DNA of 64,000 bases from Glacieibacterium arshaanense (GTDB lineage Bacteria; Pseudomonadota; Alphaproteobacteria; Sphingomonadales; Sphingomonadaceae), in NCBI RefSeq assembly GCF_004681125.1, contig NZ_SIHO01000001.1, positions 693,149 to 757,148 on the forward strand, in the 5' to 3' direction. A program made the translations under genes and the position numbers. Within the stretch, counting starts at the first letter, position 1. The number at the start of each line of letters is the position of its first letter. The notes under the pieces are model-generated. The model was not told the origin of the DNA, did not search any database, and saw nothing but the letters and a program-made list of their open reading frames with translations. Shown here one piece after another: positions 8,019 to 17,535 of the stretch.

Positions 8019-8831
8019 ATGGACGTAGCCGGTAAAACGGTCTGGATTACCGGTGCCTCGTCGGGCATCGGCGCGGCGCTGGCGACGGCGTGCGCGCGCG
8101 CCGGGGCGAAGCTGGTGCTGTCCGGGCGGCGCGCCGACGCGCTGGCCGAAGTCGCCGGCCGCTGTCAGGCGCAGGCGCTGGTGCTGCCGTTCGAAACCAC
8201 CGACCTCGACGCGCTGCCCGGCATCGTCGCGCAGGCGGAAGGCTGGAGCGGCGGCATCGACATTCTGGTCAACAACGCCGGCATCTCGCAGCGTAGCCTG
8301 GCGCGCGACACCAGCTTCGACGTCTATCGCAACATCATGGAAGTCGATTATTTCGCGCCGCTGCGGCTGACGCAACTCGTGCTGCCCGGCATGCGCGCCC
8401 GCGGCTCGGGGGCGTTTGTCGCCATCTCCAGCCTCGCCGGCAAGTTCGGCTCGCCGCTGCGTACCGGCTATTGCTCGGCGAAGTTCGCGCTGATCGGCTA
8501 TTTCGATGCGCTGCGCGCCGAAACCGCACACGAGGGCATCGAGGTATTCGTCGTCACCCCCGGCTTCGTCAAAACCTCGATCGCGGCCAACGCGCTCACC
8601 GCCGACGGCAGCGTCCGTGGCCGTTCGGACGACAATATCGAAGCCGGCATCACCGCCGACGAAGCCGCGCAGCAAATCCTCGACGGCATGGCCGCCGGCC
8701 GCCGCGAAATCCCCGTCGGCCGCGGACCCGAAATGGCGATGCTCGACCTGCTGCGCGCCGACCCCGACAAGATCTTCGACATGATGGCAGCGCAGGGCAA
8801 GACGATTGCGACGGCGGAGAAGTTGCCCTGA
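8019..8831 (+). CDS. short-chain dehydrogenase/reductase (SDR)
   Basis: This 270-residue classical SDR has TGASSGIGA at residues 11-19 for NAD(P) binding, VNNAGIS at 84-90, the catalytic serine in AISSLAG (137-138), and the YxxxK pair Tyr151-Lys155 in YCSAKFAL. GRR after the second strand favours NADP. It resembles the DHRS7-like group that acts on lipophilic carbonyls, but the substrate is not visible. The ATG at 8019 is chosen because TGGGGAG lies 6 bases upstream. A TTG six bases earlier is inside that site. A structured repeat (R1 copy A) follows 16 bases after the stop. Confidence 0.9.
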   Translation: MDVAGKTVWITGASSGIGAALATACARAGAKLVLSGRRADALAEVAGRCQAQALVLPFETTDLDALPGIVAQAEGWSGGIDILVNNAGISQRSLARDTSFDVYRNIMEVDYFAPLRLTQLVLPGMRARGSGAFVAISSLAGKFGSPLRTGYCSAKFALIGYFDALRAETAHEGIEVFVVTPGFVKTSIAANALTADGSVRGRSDDNIEAGITADEAAQQILDGMAAGRREIPVGRGPEMAMLDLLRADPDKIFDMMAAQGKTIATAEKLP

Positions 8832-8847
8832 GGGGGAAGGTCTAACA

Positions 8848-8972
8848 GCCTCCGGCGGGCAGGGCCTTGGCCCTGCACCCGATAATTGTGCCGGCGCCGC
8901 TTTCGCCACTGCTGCTTATGGAGAACCGACCAAATGTTTGGGTGCAGGGCCAAGGCCCTGCCCGCCGGAGGC
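8848..8972. repeat. R1 repeat, copy A (REP/BIME-like inverted pair)
   Basis: Two 33-base arms (8848-8880 and 8940-8972) are perfect reverse complements around a 59-base linker. Each arm also folds alone, through GCAGGGCCTTGGCCCTGC on the left and its complement on the right, flanked by GCCTCCGGCGG outside and ACCC inside. It sits just after the SDR stop codon and 66 bases before glmM. Three further copies occur in this window. Confidence 0.92.
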
Positions 8973-9038
8973 CCTTTATCTCTTCCCGTCACCCCGCCAA
9001 CCGCGATATGACAGCGGCGCATTTCAGACAGGCACGCC

Positions 9039-10376
9039 ATGACTCGCAAATATTTCGGCACTGACGGTATCCGCGGGCTGACCAACACGCCGCCGATGAC
9101 GGCCGAGGTAGCGATGAAGGTTGGCCAGGCGGCGGGGCAGAAGTTCCTGCGCGGGTCGCACAAGCATCGCGTTGTGATTGGCAAGGACACGCGGCTGTCG
9201 GGTTACATGATGGAATCGGCGCTGACCGCGGGGTTTACCTCGGTGGGGATGGATGTCGTACAGGTCGGGCCGATGCCGACGCCGGCGGTGGCGATGCTGA
9301 CGCGGTCGATGCGCGCTGATTTGGGCGTGATGATTTCGGCGAGCCACAACCCGTTTCACGACAATGGCATCAAGCTGTTCGGGCCCGACGGCTACAAGCT
9401 GTCCGACGATGACGAGCGCGAGATCGAGGCGTTGTTGGGCACTGACATTGCATTGGCGGCCCCGGCGGCGATCGGCCGGGCGCGGCGCATCGATGACGCG
9501 CAGGGCCGCTACATCCATTTCGCCAAGTCGACGTTTCCCGAGGCCCTGCGGCTTGATGGTTTGAAGGTCGTGCTCGATTGCGCGCATGGTGCGGCCTACA
9601 AGGTCGCGCCGGAGGCGCTTTGGGAGCTGGGCGCCGAAGTCATTGCCATTGGCGTTTCGCCTGACGGCTTCAACATCAACGACCAGATCGGCTCGACCCA
9701 CCCGGCGGCGCTGCAGGCGAAGGTTGTGGAGACCGGTGCGGCGATTGGCATCGCGCTCGACGGTGACGCCGATCGGCTGATTGTCGTCGACGAGAAGGGC
9801 AAGATCATCGACGGCGACCAACTGATGGCACTGATCACCCAGCGCTGGCAGCAGGATGGCCGGCTGCGCGGCGGCGGGCTGGTGGCGACGGTGATGTCGA
9901 ACCTCGGGCTCGAACGCTTCCTGAAGGGCATCGGGCTGGAATTGTTCCGCGCGCAGGTCGGCGACCGCTATGTGCTGGAAATGATGCGCGCGCGCGGCCT
10001 CAACGTCGGCGGCGAGCAGTCGGGGCACATCATCCTCAGCGACTATGCGACGACCGGCGACGGGCTGGTTGCGGCGCTGCAGGTGTTGAGCGTGCTGGTC
10101 GCGACCGGCAAGCCGGCGTCGGAGGTACTGCACCTGTTCGACACGCTGCCGCAGCTGCTCAAGAATGTGCGTTTTGCCGGTGGGGCGCCGCTGGAGGCCG
10201 CTTCGGTCAAGGCGGCGATTGCCGCGGGCGAAGCGCGCTTGAACGGCACCGGCCGGCTGCTCATCCGCAAGTCGGGCACCGAGCCGCTGATCCGCGTCAT
10301 GGCGGAGGGCGAGGACATTGGCGTCGTCACCGAAGTCGTCGACGAGATTTGCGCGGCGGTGCAGGACTCAAAATGA
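9039..10376 (+). CDS. glmM: phosphoglucosamine mutase
   Basis: This 445-residue protein matches GlmM throughout. It has the N-terminal [10 protein letters not shown], the phosphoserine loop [12 protein letters not shown] with Ser102 (the numbering known for E. coli GlmM), the Mg-binding LDGDADR near residue 246, the GGEQSGH sugar-binding loop, and the C-terminal phosphate-binding [12 protein letters not shown]. It converts glucosamine-6-phosphate to glucosamine-1-phosphate for UDP-GlcNAc, peptidoglycan and LPS synthesis in the cytoplasm. In many alphaproteobacteria it follows folP or ftsH, but here folP lies 7 kb away. Its TGA overlaps the ATG of the next, AT-rich gene. Confidence 0.97.
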   Translation: MTRKYFGTDGIRGLTNTPPMTAEVAMKVGQAAGQKFLRGSHKHRVVIGKDTRLSGYMMESALTAGFTSVGMDVVQVGPMPTPAVAMLTRSMRADLGVMISASHNPFHDNGIKLFGPDGYKLSDDDEREIEALLGTDIALAAPAAIGRARRIDDAQGRYIHFAKSTFPEALRLDGLKVVLDCAHGAAYKVAPEALWELGAEVIAIGVSPDGFNINDQIGSTHPAALQAKVVETGAAIGIALDGDADRLIVVDEKGKIIDGDQLMALITQRWQQDGRLRGGGLVATVMSNLGLERFLKGIGLELFRAQVGDRYVLEMMRARGLNVGGEQSGHIILSDYATTGDGLVAALQVLSVLVATGKPASEVLHLFDTLPQLLKNVRFAGGAPLEAASVKAAIAAGEARLNGTGRLLIRKSGTEPLIRVMAEGEDIGVVTEVVDEICAAVQDSK

Positions 10377-10690
10377 TTGAAATAATGGCAAGCAAAAGAT
10401 TTAGAACTGCCGGATGGGTACTTCTATGGATCTCAGCAGTAACCGCATTTTTTGGTTTCACGCCAGGCCTTGTTATGTGGATATATGGTTGCGATTCAAT
10501 CAACGCAGGTGGTACTGCGACGTGTTTGTCCGGAGGTGCCCAAATTGAATTGATGATAATGTCCATGATAGGAGTGCTCATGTTTCCGGCACTATACTTA
10601 TTCCCTCTATCATTGGGTGTTTTTGTTATAAATTATGTGGCTAAGCGACGTTTAAGCGCCAATATTGAAGAGGATAGTGAGTGGAAATAG
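10373..10690 (+). CDS. AT-rich small membrane protein, probably acquired
   Basis: This 105-residue protein has two predicted membrane helices ([16 protein letters not shown] and [20 protein letters not shown]) joined by a short loop with two Cys ([12 protein letters not shown]), and a basic then acidic C-terminus ([15 protein letters not shown]). No family is recognised. The ATG overlaps the glmM stop (ATGA), so translation is coupled; a second ATG 12 bases later is also possible. Base composition over 10381-10680 is about 43% GC by hand count, against about 68% in adjacent glmM, with codons such as AAA, ATA and TTA that its neighbours avoid. It looks like a recent insertion that has kept an open frame. 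Confidence 0.6.
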   Translation: MIEIMASKRFRTAGWVLLWISAVTAFFGFTPGLVMWIYGCDSINAGGTATCLSGGAQIELMIMSMIGVLMFPALYLFPLSLGVFVINYVAKRRLSANIEEDSEWK

Positions 10691-10759
10691 TATTTTGATA
10701 CTGCGCAATGAGTCATATCGAATTATTGCACGGTTGACCGTTCAGTCTCGGGCTTGCGA

Positions 10760-11554
10760 ATGACCGTAAATACACGCGTCCTTATCGTCGCCGGCTCGGA
10801 CTCGGGCGGCGGCGCCGGCATCCAGGCCGATATCAAGACGGTGACGATGCTCGGCGGCTATGCGGCCACCGCGGTCACCGCGATTACTGTGCAGAATACG
10901 CTTGGCGTCAGCGCCATCGTGCCCATCGCGCCCGACGTGGTCGCGGCGCAGATGCGCGCGGTGCTCGATGATATCGGCGCCGACATCGTCAAGATCGGCA
11001 TGTTGGGTGATGCCGCGGTGATTGCGACCGTCGCCGAGGTGCTGCGCGACGCGCGGCTGCCGGTGGTGCTCGACCCCGTCATGGTCGCCAAGGGCGGCGC
11101 GGCGCTGCTCGAAGATGATGCGGTCGAGGCGATGCTGCGGTTGCTGGTGCCGCTGGCGACGGTGGTGACGCCGAACACCCCCGAACTCGCGGCGCTGGCG
11201 GGCAGCGATATCGAGGACGAGGGCGATGTCGTGCTGGCCGCACAGGAGCTGCTCGACCTTGGTGCGGGCGCGGTGCTGGCCAAGGGCGCGCACATGGACG
11301 GCGCGGAGATTGCCGACTGGCTGGTGACGCCGTCGCTGCAGACGCGCTTTGTGTCGGCGCGCATCGACACGGTGCACACGCACGGCACCGGCTGCACGCT
11401 GGCGTCGGCGCTGGCGACTTTGCTGGGGCAGGGCGTGGCATTGCCCGAAGCGGTCGAACGCGCCCGCGACTATGTCCAGGCGGCGATCCGCGCGGCACCG
11501 GGGTTCGGCGCCGGTCACGGGCCGCTGGGGCACAACTGGGCGCTGGCGCGCTGA
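10760..11554 (+). CDS. thiD: hydroxymethylpyrimidine/phosphomethylpyrimidine kinase
   Basis: This 264-residue ribokinase-fold enzyme begins VLIVAGSDSGGGAGIQAD (HMP binding, GSDSGGGAGIQ). It continues with AVTAITVQNT, the P-loop-like LDPVMVAKGGAALL and the C-terminal HTHGTGCTLASALA anion hole with catalytic Asp or Cys as in ThiD. It phosphorylates HMP and then HMP-phosphate for thiamine diphosphate synthesis. The ATG at 10760 is preferred to an in-frame TTG 6 bases upstream. I saw no TPP riboswitch in the short AT-rich leader. The stop codon overlaps the presumed start of rnhB. Confidence 0.95.
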   Translation: MTVNTRVLIVAGSDSGGGAGIQADIKTVTMLGGYAATAVTAITVQNTLGVSAIVPIAPDVVAAQMRAVLDDIGADIVKIGMLGDAAVIATVAEVLRDARLPVVLDPVMVAKGGAALLEDDAVEAMLRLLVPLATVVTPNTPELAALAGSDIEDEGDVVLAAQELLDLGAGAVLAKGAHMDGAEIADWLVTPSLQTRFVSARIDTVHTHGTGCTLASALATLLGQGVALPEAVERARDYVQAAIRAAPGFGAGHGPLGHNWALAR

Positions 11555-12138
11555 AACCCGATTTCGCGCATGAAGCGGCGCTCGGCGGCCGCGTCGCCGG
11601 GGTCGACGAGGCCGGGCGTGGGCCGTGGGCGGGGCCGGTGGTCGCCGCGGCCGTAGTGCTCGATCCGGCGCGGATTCCGCCGGGGCTCAACGATTCGAAG
11701 CAGCTTTCGGCGGCGCGGCGTGCAGCGTTGTTCGATGAGATCTTGGCAGTCGCCGCCGTCGGTATCGGTATCGTCGAGGTCGCCGAAATCGACCGCATCA
11801 ACATCCTGCAGGCGACGTTCGCAGCGATGACGCGCGCGGTGGCGCCGCTCGACCCGGACCATGTGCTGGTCGACGGCAACCGCGCGCCGCGCTGGTATTA
11901 TGCGACGCAGACGGTGGTCGGCGGTGACGGGCGCTGCCTGTCGATCGCGGCGGCCAGCATCATCGCCAAGGTGACCCGCGACCGCATCATGGAGGCGCTT
12001 GCCGCCGATTTCCCCGGCTATGGCTGGGCGGCGAACAAGGGCTATGGCACGCCCGAGCACAGCGCAGGTCTCGACCGGCTCGGCGTGACGATCCACCACC
12101 GCCGCAGCTATGCGCCGATCGCCAAACGAATAGTCTGA
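11551..12138 (+). CDS. rnhB: ribonuclease HII, apparent CTG start
   Basis: This is RNase HII, which cleaves RNA in RNA-DNA hybrids and removes single ribonucleotides. The catalytic acidic residues are present: GVDEAGRGPWAGPV at the N-terminus, LVDGN in the middle and AAASIIAKVTRD further on, with KGYGTPEHSAGL at the C-terminal side. The first ATG/GTG/TTG in this frame is a GTG at 11638, which would delete the essential DEAGRG. The sequence upstream encodes the family N-terminus back to a CTG at 11551, which overlaps the thiD stop as CTGA and gives the normal length of 195 residues. I therefore propose a CTG start with coupled translation. Confidence 0.88.
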   Translation: MKPDFAHEAALGGRVAGVDEAGRGPWAGPVVAAAVVLDPARIPPGLNDSKQLSAARRAALFDEILAVAAVGIGIVEVAEIDRINILQATFAAMTRAVAPLDPDHVLVDGNRAPRWYYATQTVVGGDGRCLSIAAASIIAKVTRDRIMEALAADFPGYGWAANKGYGTPEHSAGLDRLGVTIHHRRSYAPIAKRIV

Positions 12139-12143
12139 AGGCT

Positions 12144-13395
<1,252 letters not shown>

Positions 13396-13412
13396 CCGGA
13401 GATAGCTGAAGG

Positions 13413-13652
13413 CTAAGCTGCCAGCGCGGCGAATATATAGACGCCGAAGCCGGCGCCCGCGCAGGCCAGCACCCACGCTGCGGCGATGAAATGCGCGACG
13501 CGGAAGCCCGTGCTGCCCTGCCATTCCAGCGGGACGCGCGGGTCGGGCATGGCGCCGGTCAACGGCGCGACAGCGGCCAGCGCGTCGGCGATACGGTGCG
13601 GTGGCACCCAGATCTGCGGCACGAAATCGCGCTGGTTTTGTGGAATGTTCAC
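13413..13652 (-). CDS. small single-helix membrane protein, unknown
   Basis: This 79-residue protein is convergent with ccrM. It starts at GTG (13652) preceded by a strong GGGGGAAG site, which argues for real translation. The first 50 residues are polar (NIPQNQRDFVPQIWVPPHRI, then a Pro-rich loop) and the last 28 form one hydrophobic helix (VAHFIAAAWVLACAGAGFG). It is probably a tail-anchored inner-membrane protein. No function is recognised and no homologous family comes to mind. Confidence 0.6.
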   Translation of the reverse strand: MNIPQNQRDFVPQIWVPPHRIADALAAVAPLTGAMPDPRVPLEWQGSTGFRVAHFIAAAWVLACAGAGFGVYIFAALAA

Positions 13653-13791
13653 GAAACTTCCCCCGTTCAGCCTGTCCCCGTCACGGCCCCCGCAAAGTGC
13701 CCGACGGCACTGTTACGACTTGATGACAACACTGGCGTCCGCCGTGTTGAATCTCTAATACGGCACGCAGCCCTTTAGCTTGAGGATTCCC

Positions 13792-15846
13792 ATGTCGAAA
13801 TTTCTACTGTTGACCGCGTCGATGCTGGCGCTTGCCGCGCCTGCCTATGCCGCTGCACCTGCCACCACGACCGCCGCACCGGCCGGCAAGCCGATGTACG
13901 GGACCTTCGGTTTCGATACCACGGGCATGGACAAGTCAGTGCTGCCGGGCAACAATTTCGCCGAATATGTCAACGGCACCTATGAAAAGGAGCTGGTAAT
14001 TCCCGCTGACCGCGCGAGCTATGGCATGTTCAACAAGCTGCGCGATCTGAGCCAGGAGCGCACGCGCACGGTGATTGAAACCGCTTCCAAGACCAATGCC
14101 GCGCCGGGGAGCGAGGCGCAAAAGGTCGGCGATTTCTATGCCAGCTTCATGGACGCGACCGCGATCAACGCCAAGGGTGCGGCGCCGGTCAAGCCGGCGC
14201 TCGACGCTATCGCTGCAATCCAGACTCCGGCGCAGCTTTCAACCGCGCTCGGCAAGGCCAATCGCGTCGGCATCGAAACGCCGTTTGGTGTCGGTGTGCT
14301 GCAGGACCTCAAGAACCCCGACCGGATGGCGGCGTATATGGGGCAGGGCGGTCTGGGGATGCCCGACCGCGACTATTACCTCGATGTCAAATTCCTCGAG
14401 ACGCGCGACAAATACCGCAAGCATGTTGCCAACATGCTGCGGCTGGGCGGTATCGCCGGCGCTGACGCCGAAAAGCGCGCCGATGCCATCGTCGATCTGG
14501 AAACCAAGCTCGCCAAGGTGCAATGGACCAAGGTCGAGGAGCGTCAGGTCGACAAGGCCTATAATCCGGTCAAGCTGTCGGCGATTGCCGCGGCCTATCC
14601 CGGCGTCGACTGGCCGGCGCTGCTCGGCGCCGCCGGGCTTGGTGCTGTCCCTGAAATCATCGTGACAACGCCGAGCGCCATCGCCGGATCGGCGAAGTTG
14701 ATGAAGACCGAGCCGCTGGCGGTGTGGAAGGACTACCTGGCGTTCCATACGCTCAAGAATGCCGCGCCGATGTTGTCGGATGCCATCGCCGCCGAAAACT
14801 TCGCGTTTGACGGAACGGTGCTCAACGGCACCCCCGAAGACCAGCCGCGCTGGAAGCGCGGGGTCGACATGACGACCAATGCGCTGGGCGAAGCGGTCGG
14901 CAAGCTTTACGTCGCCGACTATTTCCCGCCCGCATCAAAGGCGGCCGCCGACGCGTTGGTCAAGAACATCATTACGTCGATGGATGCGCGGCTGGCGGCG
15001 CTGACCTGGATGGACCCGGCGACCAAGGTGCAGGCACGTGCCAAGCTCGCCGCGTTCACGCCGAAGATCGGCTACCCCGACAAATGGCGCGACTATAGCA
15101 AGCTGGACGTCGTGCGCGGCGACGCGTTGGGCAACTATCTGCGTGCGCAGGAATTCGAGACGCAGCATGATCTCGACAAGCTCGGCAAGCCGATCGACCG
15201 CAGCGAATGGGGCATGACGCCGATGACGGTGAACGCCTATGCCAATCCGCTGTGGAATGAAATCGTCTTCCCGGCGGCAATCCTGCAGCCGCCGTTCTTC
15301 GATCCCAATGCCGACGCGGCGGTCAACTACGGCGGCATCGGCGCGGTCATCGGGCATGAAATCAGCCATCATTTCGATGACCAGGGCCGCAAGTTCGACA
15401 AGCATGGTGCGCTCGCCGACTGGTGGACGCCGCAGGATGTCGAGCGCTTCAAGAAGCTGACCGATCAGGTCGTCAAGCAATACGCCCAGTACGAACCGAT
15501 CAAGGGCACGCACGTCAACGGCGAGCTGACGCTGGGCGAGAACATGGCCGATCTGGCCGGCATCACGGTCGCCTATGACGCATACAAGCGTTCGCTCGGC
15601 GGCAAGCCGGCGCCGGTTATCGACGGCTACACGGGCGACCAGCGCTTCTTCCTCGGCTTCGGCCAGGTCTGGCGCCAGAAGTACCGTGAGCCGTCGTTGA
15701 TGAAGCAGTTGACCACCAACCCGCACACGCCGGGCAACTGGCGCCCGCAAGTCGTGCGCAATATTGACGCCTGGTATCCGGCGTTCGGGGTGAAGCCCGG
15801 TGAAGCGCTGTATCTGACGCCGGAGGAGCGCGCGCGGGTTTGGTGA
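13792..15846 (+). CDS. secreted M13-family zinc metallopeptidase (neprilysin/PepO type)
   Basis: This 684-residue protein has a Sec signal peptide (MSKFLLLTASMLALAAPAYA). The M13 fold is complete. An NNFAEYVNGTYEKEL segment begins the large domain, NAYANP is the substrate-binding NAYY-like motif, HEISH (His522-Glu-x-x-His526) binds zinc, and ENMAD (Glu583) gives the third ligand and catalytic Asp. The C-terminal CxxW of other members is reduced to ERARVW. It should cleave oligopeptides in the periplasm. The start is the ATG with GAGG upstream; a TTG 12 bases earlier lies in that site. A structured repeat (R2 copy 1) follows immediately after the stop. Confidence 0.94.
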   Translation: MSKFLLLTASMLALAAPAYAAAPATTTAAPAGKPMYGTFGFDTTGMDKSVLPGNNFAEYVNGTYEKELVIPADRASYGMFNKLRDLSQERTRTVIETASKTNAAPGSEAQKVGDFYASFMDATAINAKGAAPVKPALDAIAAIQTPAQLSTALGKANRVGIETPFGVGVLQDLKNPDRMAAYMGQGGLGMPDRDYYLDVKFLETRDKYRKHVANMLRLGGIAGADAEKRADAIVDLETKLAKVQWTKVEERQVDKAYNPVKLSAIAAAYPGVDWPALLGAAGLGAVPEIIVTTPSAIAGSAKLMKTEPLAVWKDYLAFHTLKNAAPMLSDAIAAENFAFDGTVLNGTPEDQPRWKRGVDMTTNALGEAVGKLYVADYFPPASKAAADALVKNIITSMDARLAALTWMDPATKVQARAKLAAFTPKIGYPDKWRDYSKLDVVRGDALGNYLRAQEFETQHDLDKLGKPIDRSEWGMTPMTVNAYANPLWNEIVFPAAILQPPFFDPNADAAVNYGGIGAVIGHEISHHFDDQGRKFDKHGALADWWTPQDVERFKKLTDQVVKQYAQYEPIKGTHVNGELTLGENMADLAGITVAYDAYKRSLGGKPAPVIDGYTGDQRFFLGFGQVWRQKYREPSLMKQLTTNPHTPGNWRPQVVRNIDAWYPAFGVKPGEALYLTPEERARVW

Positions 15847-15848
15847 GG

Positions 15849-16004
15849 CCCAGCCGGCGACGCACAACGTCGAATTTGCCCTTCGCGAATTCGGCGTTGT
15901 GCGTCGACTCGGCGCAGCGCCCGGCCGGCGGGGCAGCGGCCAAACGCCGCTGAACCCGTCCGACGGCGTGGCTTCGCCACGTTCTGCCTACCTGCCTGTT
16001 TTAC
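15849..16004 (+). repeat. R2 structured repeat, copy 1
   Basis: The unit lies 2 bases after the M13 peptidase stop. Hairpin 1 has 19-base arms (15858-15876 and 15888-15906) with one T-G pair and an 11-base loop TGCCCTTCGCG. A conserved core follows, ACTCGGCGCAGCGCCCGGCC and on, then hairpin 2 (AGCGGC/GCCGCT, 15935-15951), the block AACCCGTCCGACG, and hairpin 3 (CGTGGC-TTC-GCCACG, 15967-15981). It ends near a TGTTTT stretch. Copies 2 and 3 lie after rpsI and after the gene ending at 52367. Confidence 0.88.
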
Positions 16005-16136
16005 CTTCCGACCCAGCCGCAATCCCCACGCCCGACCGGCGCGGCTTGGCCGCGACGCCCCACGGCCCGCCAAACCAATTGCAGTTGACCACCGCCACGC
16101 CGCAGCCCATCCTCAACCAAACAGGGGGGCCTGCCA

Positions 16137-17450
16137 ATGACCACCGATATCAACCGCCGCACGATGCTCGCCGCTGCTGCTGCAGTCCCGCTCGCCGTCG
16201 CTGCAACGGGCGCGGCACCCGCCGTCCGTGTCAATGGCCCGCGCCTCGAAACGACACTCGAACAACTCAGCACCTTCGGTCGACCGCCCGGCACCGGCTT
16301 TGAAGGCGGGGTCAACCGTACCGCCTATTCGGATGCCGACATTGCCGGCCGTGCCTATGTCATGGGGCTGATGCGCGACGCCGGCCTGAACCCGGTGATC
16401 GACCCCGCGGGCAACATTATTGGCCGCCGTGCCGGGACGAAATCCGGCCTCAAGCCGATCATCATCGGGTCGCACATCGACTCGGTGCGGGCGGGCGGCA
16501 ACTTCGACGGTGATCTCGGCTCGATGGGGGCGCTCGAAGTGTTGCGGACGCTCGACGACCACGGCCTCAAGACCCGCCATCCGGTCGAAATGGCGATCTG
16601 GTCGAACGAGGAGGGCGGCACCTGCGGCAGCACGGCGTTTGCCGGCAAAACCGCCCCTGGCGCGCTCGACAACACCTACTACGGTATCACGTTGCGCGAC
16701 GGGTTGAAGCGCATTGGTGGCGACCCCGACCGGCTGGCCGAAGCGGCGCGTGCGCCAGGGTCAATACACACCTATCTCGAGCTGCATATCGAACAGGGCG
16801 GCATCCTCGCCAAGGCCGGAATCCCCATCGGCGTGGTCGACGGTATCGTCGCGATCGACCGTTATGACGTGGAGATCAAGGGCTTTGCCAATCACGCCGG
16901 CACGACACCGATGGCCGGCCGGCACAATGCGCTGATTGCGGCATCGCAGCTGGTGCTGGCCGTCGATACAGTGGTCAAGACCGAGCCCGGCCGGCAAGTG
17001 GGGACTGTCGGGCAACTCGCGGTGTTTCCCAATGCCCCCAACGTTATCCCCGGGCGCGTGACGCTGACCGTCGAACTGCGCGACCTGTCCGAGGCCAAGG
17101 TCGCGGCGCTGGGGCAGGCTGTGCAGGCGCGGGCGCGCGAAATTGCCACTGCGACCGGCACTGAAATCGTGTTCCACCCGACCGAACAGGTCCGCGCGGC
17201 GCTCGCCAATCCGGCGGTGCAAGCCAAGATCGAGGCGGCGGCCAAGCAGCTTGGGCTGGCCTACATGCACTTGCCGAGCGGGGCGGGGCATGACGCGCAG
17301 TTGCTCGCCTTTCTGGGGCCGATGGGCATGATCTTTGTTCCGTCGGTCGCCGGCATCAGCCATTCGCCCAAGGAACTGACCGCGTGGAGCGACTGCGCCA
17401 ATGGCGCGAATGTGTTGCTGCAGACCCTGCTGGCGGTCGATGCGGGCTAG
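16137..17450 (+). CDS. M20-family Zn-dependent amidase/hydrolase (carbamoylase-like), Tat-exported
   Basis: This 437-residue protein begins NRRTMLAAAAAVPLAVAATG, a Tat-type twin-Arg signal, so it should act in the periplasm. The M20 allantoate/N-carbamoyl amino acid hydrolase pattern is clear: GSHIDSV (His113), NFDGDLGS (Asp124/126), SNEEGG (Glu158/159), LELHIEQGGIL, the dimerisation domain NHAGTTPMAGRHNA, and SGAGHDAQ with the closing ISHSP. It hydrolyses a carbamoyl or ureido group from an amino acid, but the specific substrate is not visible. Export is unusual, as most relatives are cytoplasmic. The leader (16005-16136) is unremarkable except for the GGGGGG ribosome site. Confidence 0.9.
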   Translation: MTTDINRRTMLAAAAAVPLAVAATGAAPAVRVNGPRLETTLEQLSTFGRPPGTGFEGGVNRTAYSDADIAGRAYVMGLMRDAGLNPVIDPAGNIIGRRAGTKSGLKPIIIGSHIDSVRAGGNFDGDLGSMGALEVLRTLDDHGLKTRHPVEMAIWSNEEGGTCGSTAFAGKTAPGALDNTYYGITLRDGLKRIGGDPDRLAEAARAPGSIHTYLELHIEQGGILAKAGIPIGVVDGIVAIDRYDVEIKGFANHAGTTPMAGRHNALIAASQLVLAVDTVVKTEPGRQVGTVGQLAVFPNAPNVIPGRVTLTVELRDLSEAKVAALGQAVQARAREIATATGTEIVFHPTEQVRAALANPAVQAKIEAAAKQLGLAYMHLPSGAGHDAQLLAFLGPMGMIFVPSVAGISHSPKELTAWSDCANGANVLLQTLLAVDAG

Positions 17451-17535
17451 GCGGCGTCAATTTCCCGGCAAAGTGCGTGCGTCAGCCAACCGAATAGCCG
17501 GTTGAAAGCCCGCGGTTTTGCTGTGCAATAGCGCG

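Noticed and set aside
8848-8972. CRISPR array or insertion-sequence ends
   Set aside because: Only one inverted pair per site with no regularly spaced direct repeats, no transposase gene and no target duplication visible.
10691-10759. TPP riboswitch in front of thiD
   Set aside because: Only about 70 bases are available and none of the conserved CUGAGA or ACCUGA-type blocks is present.
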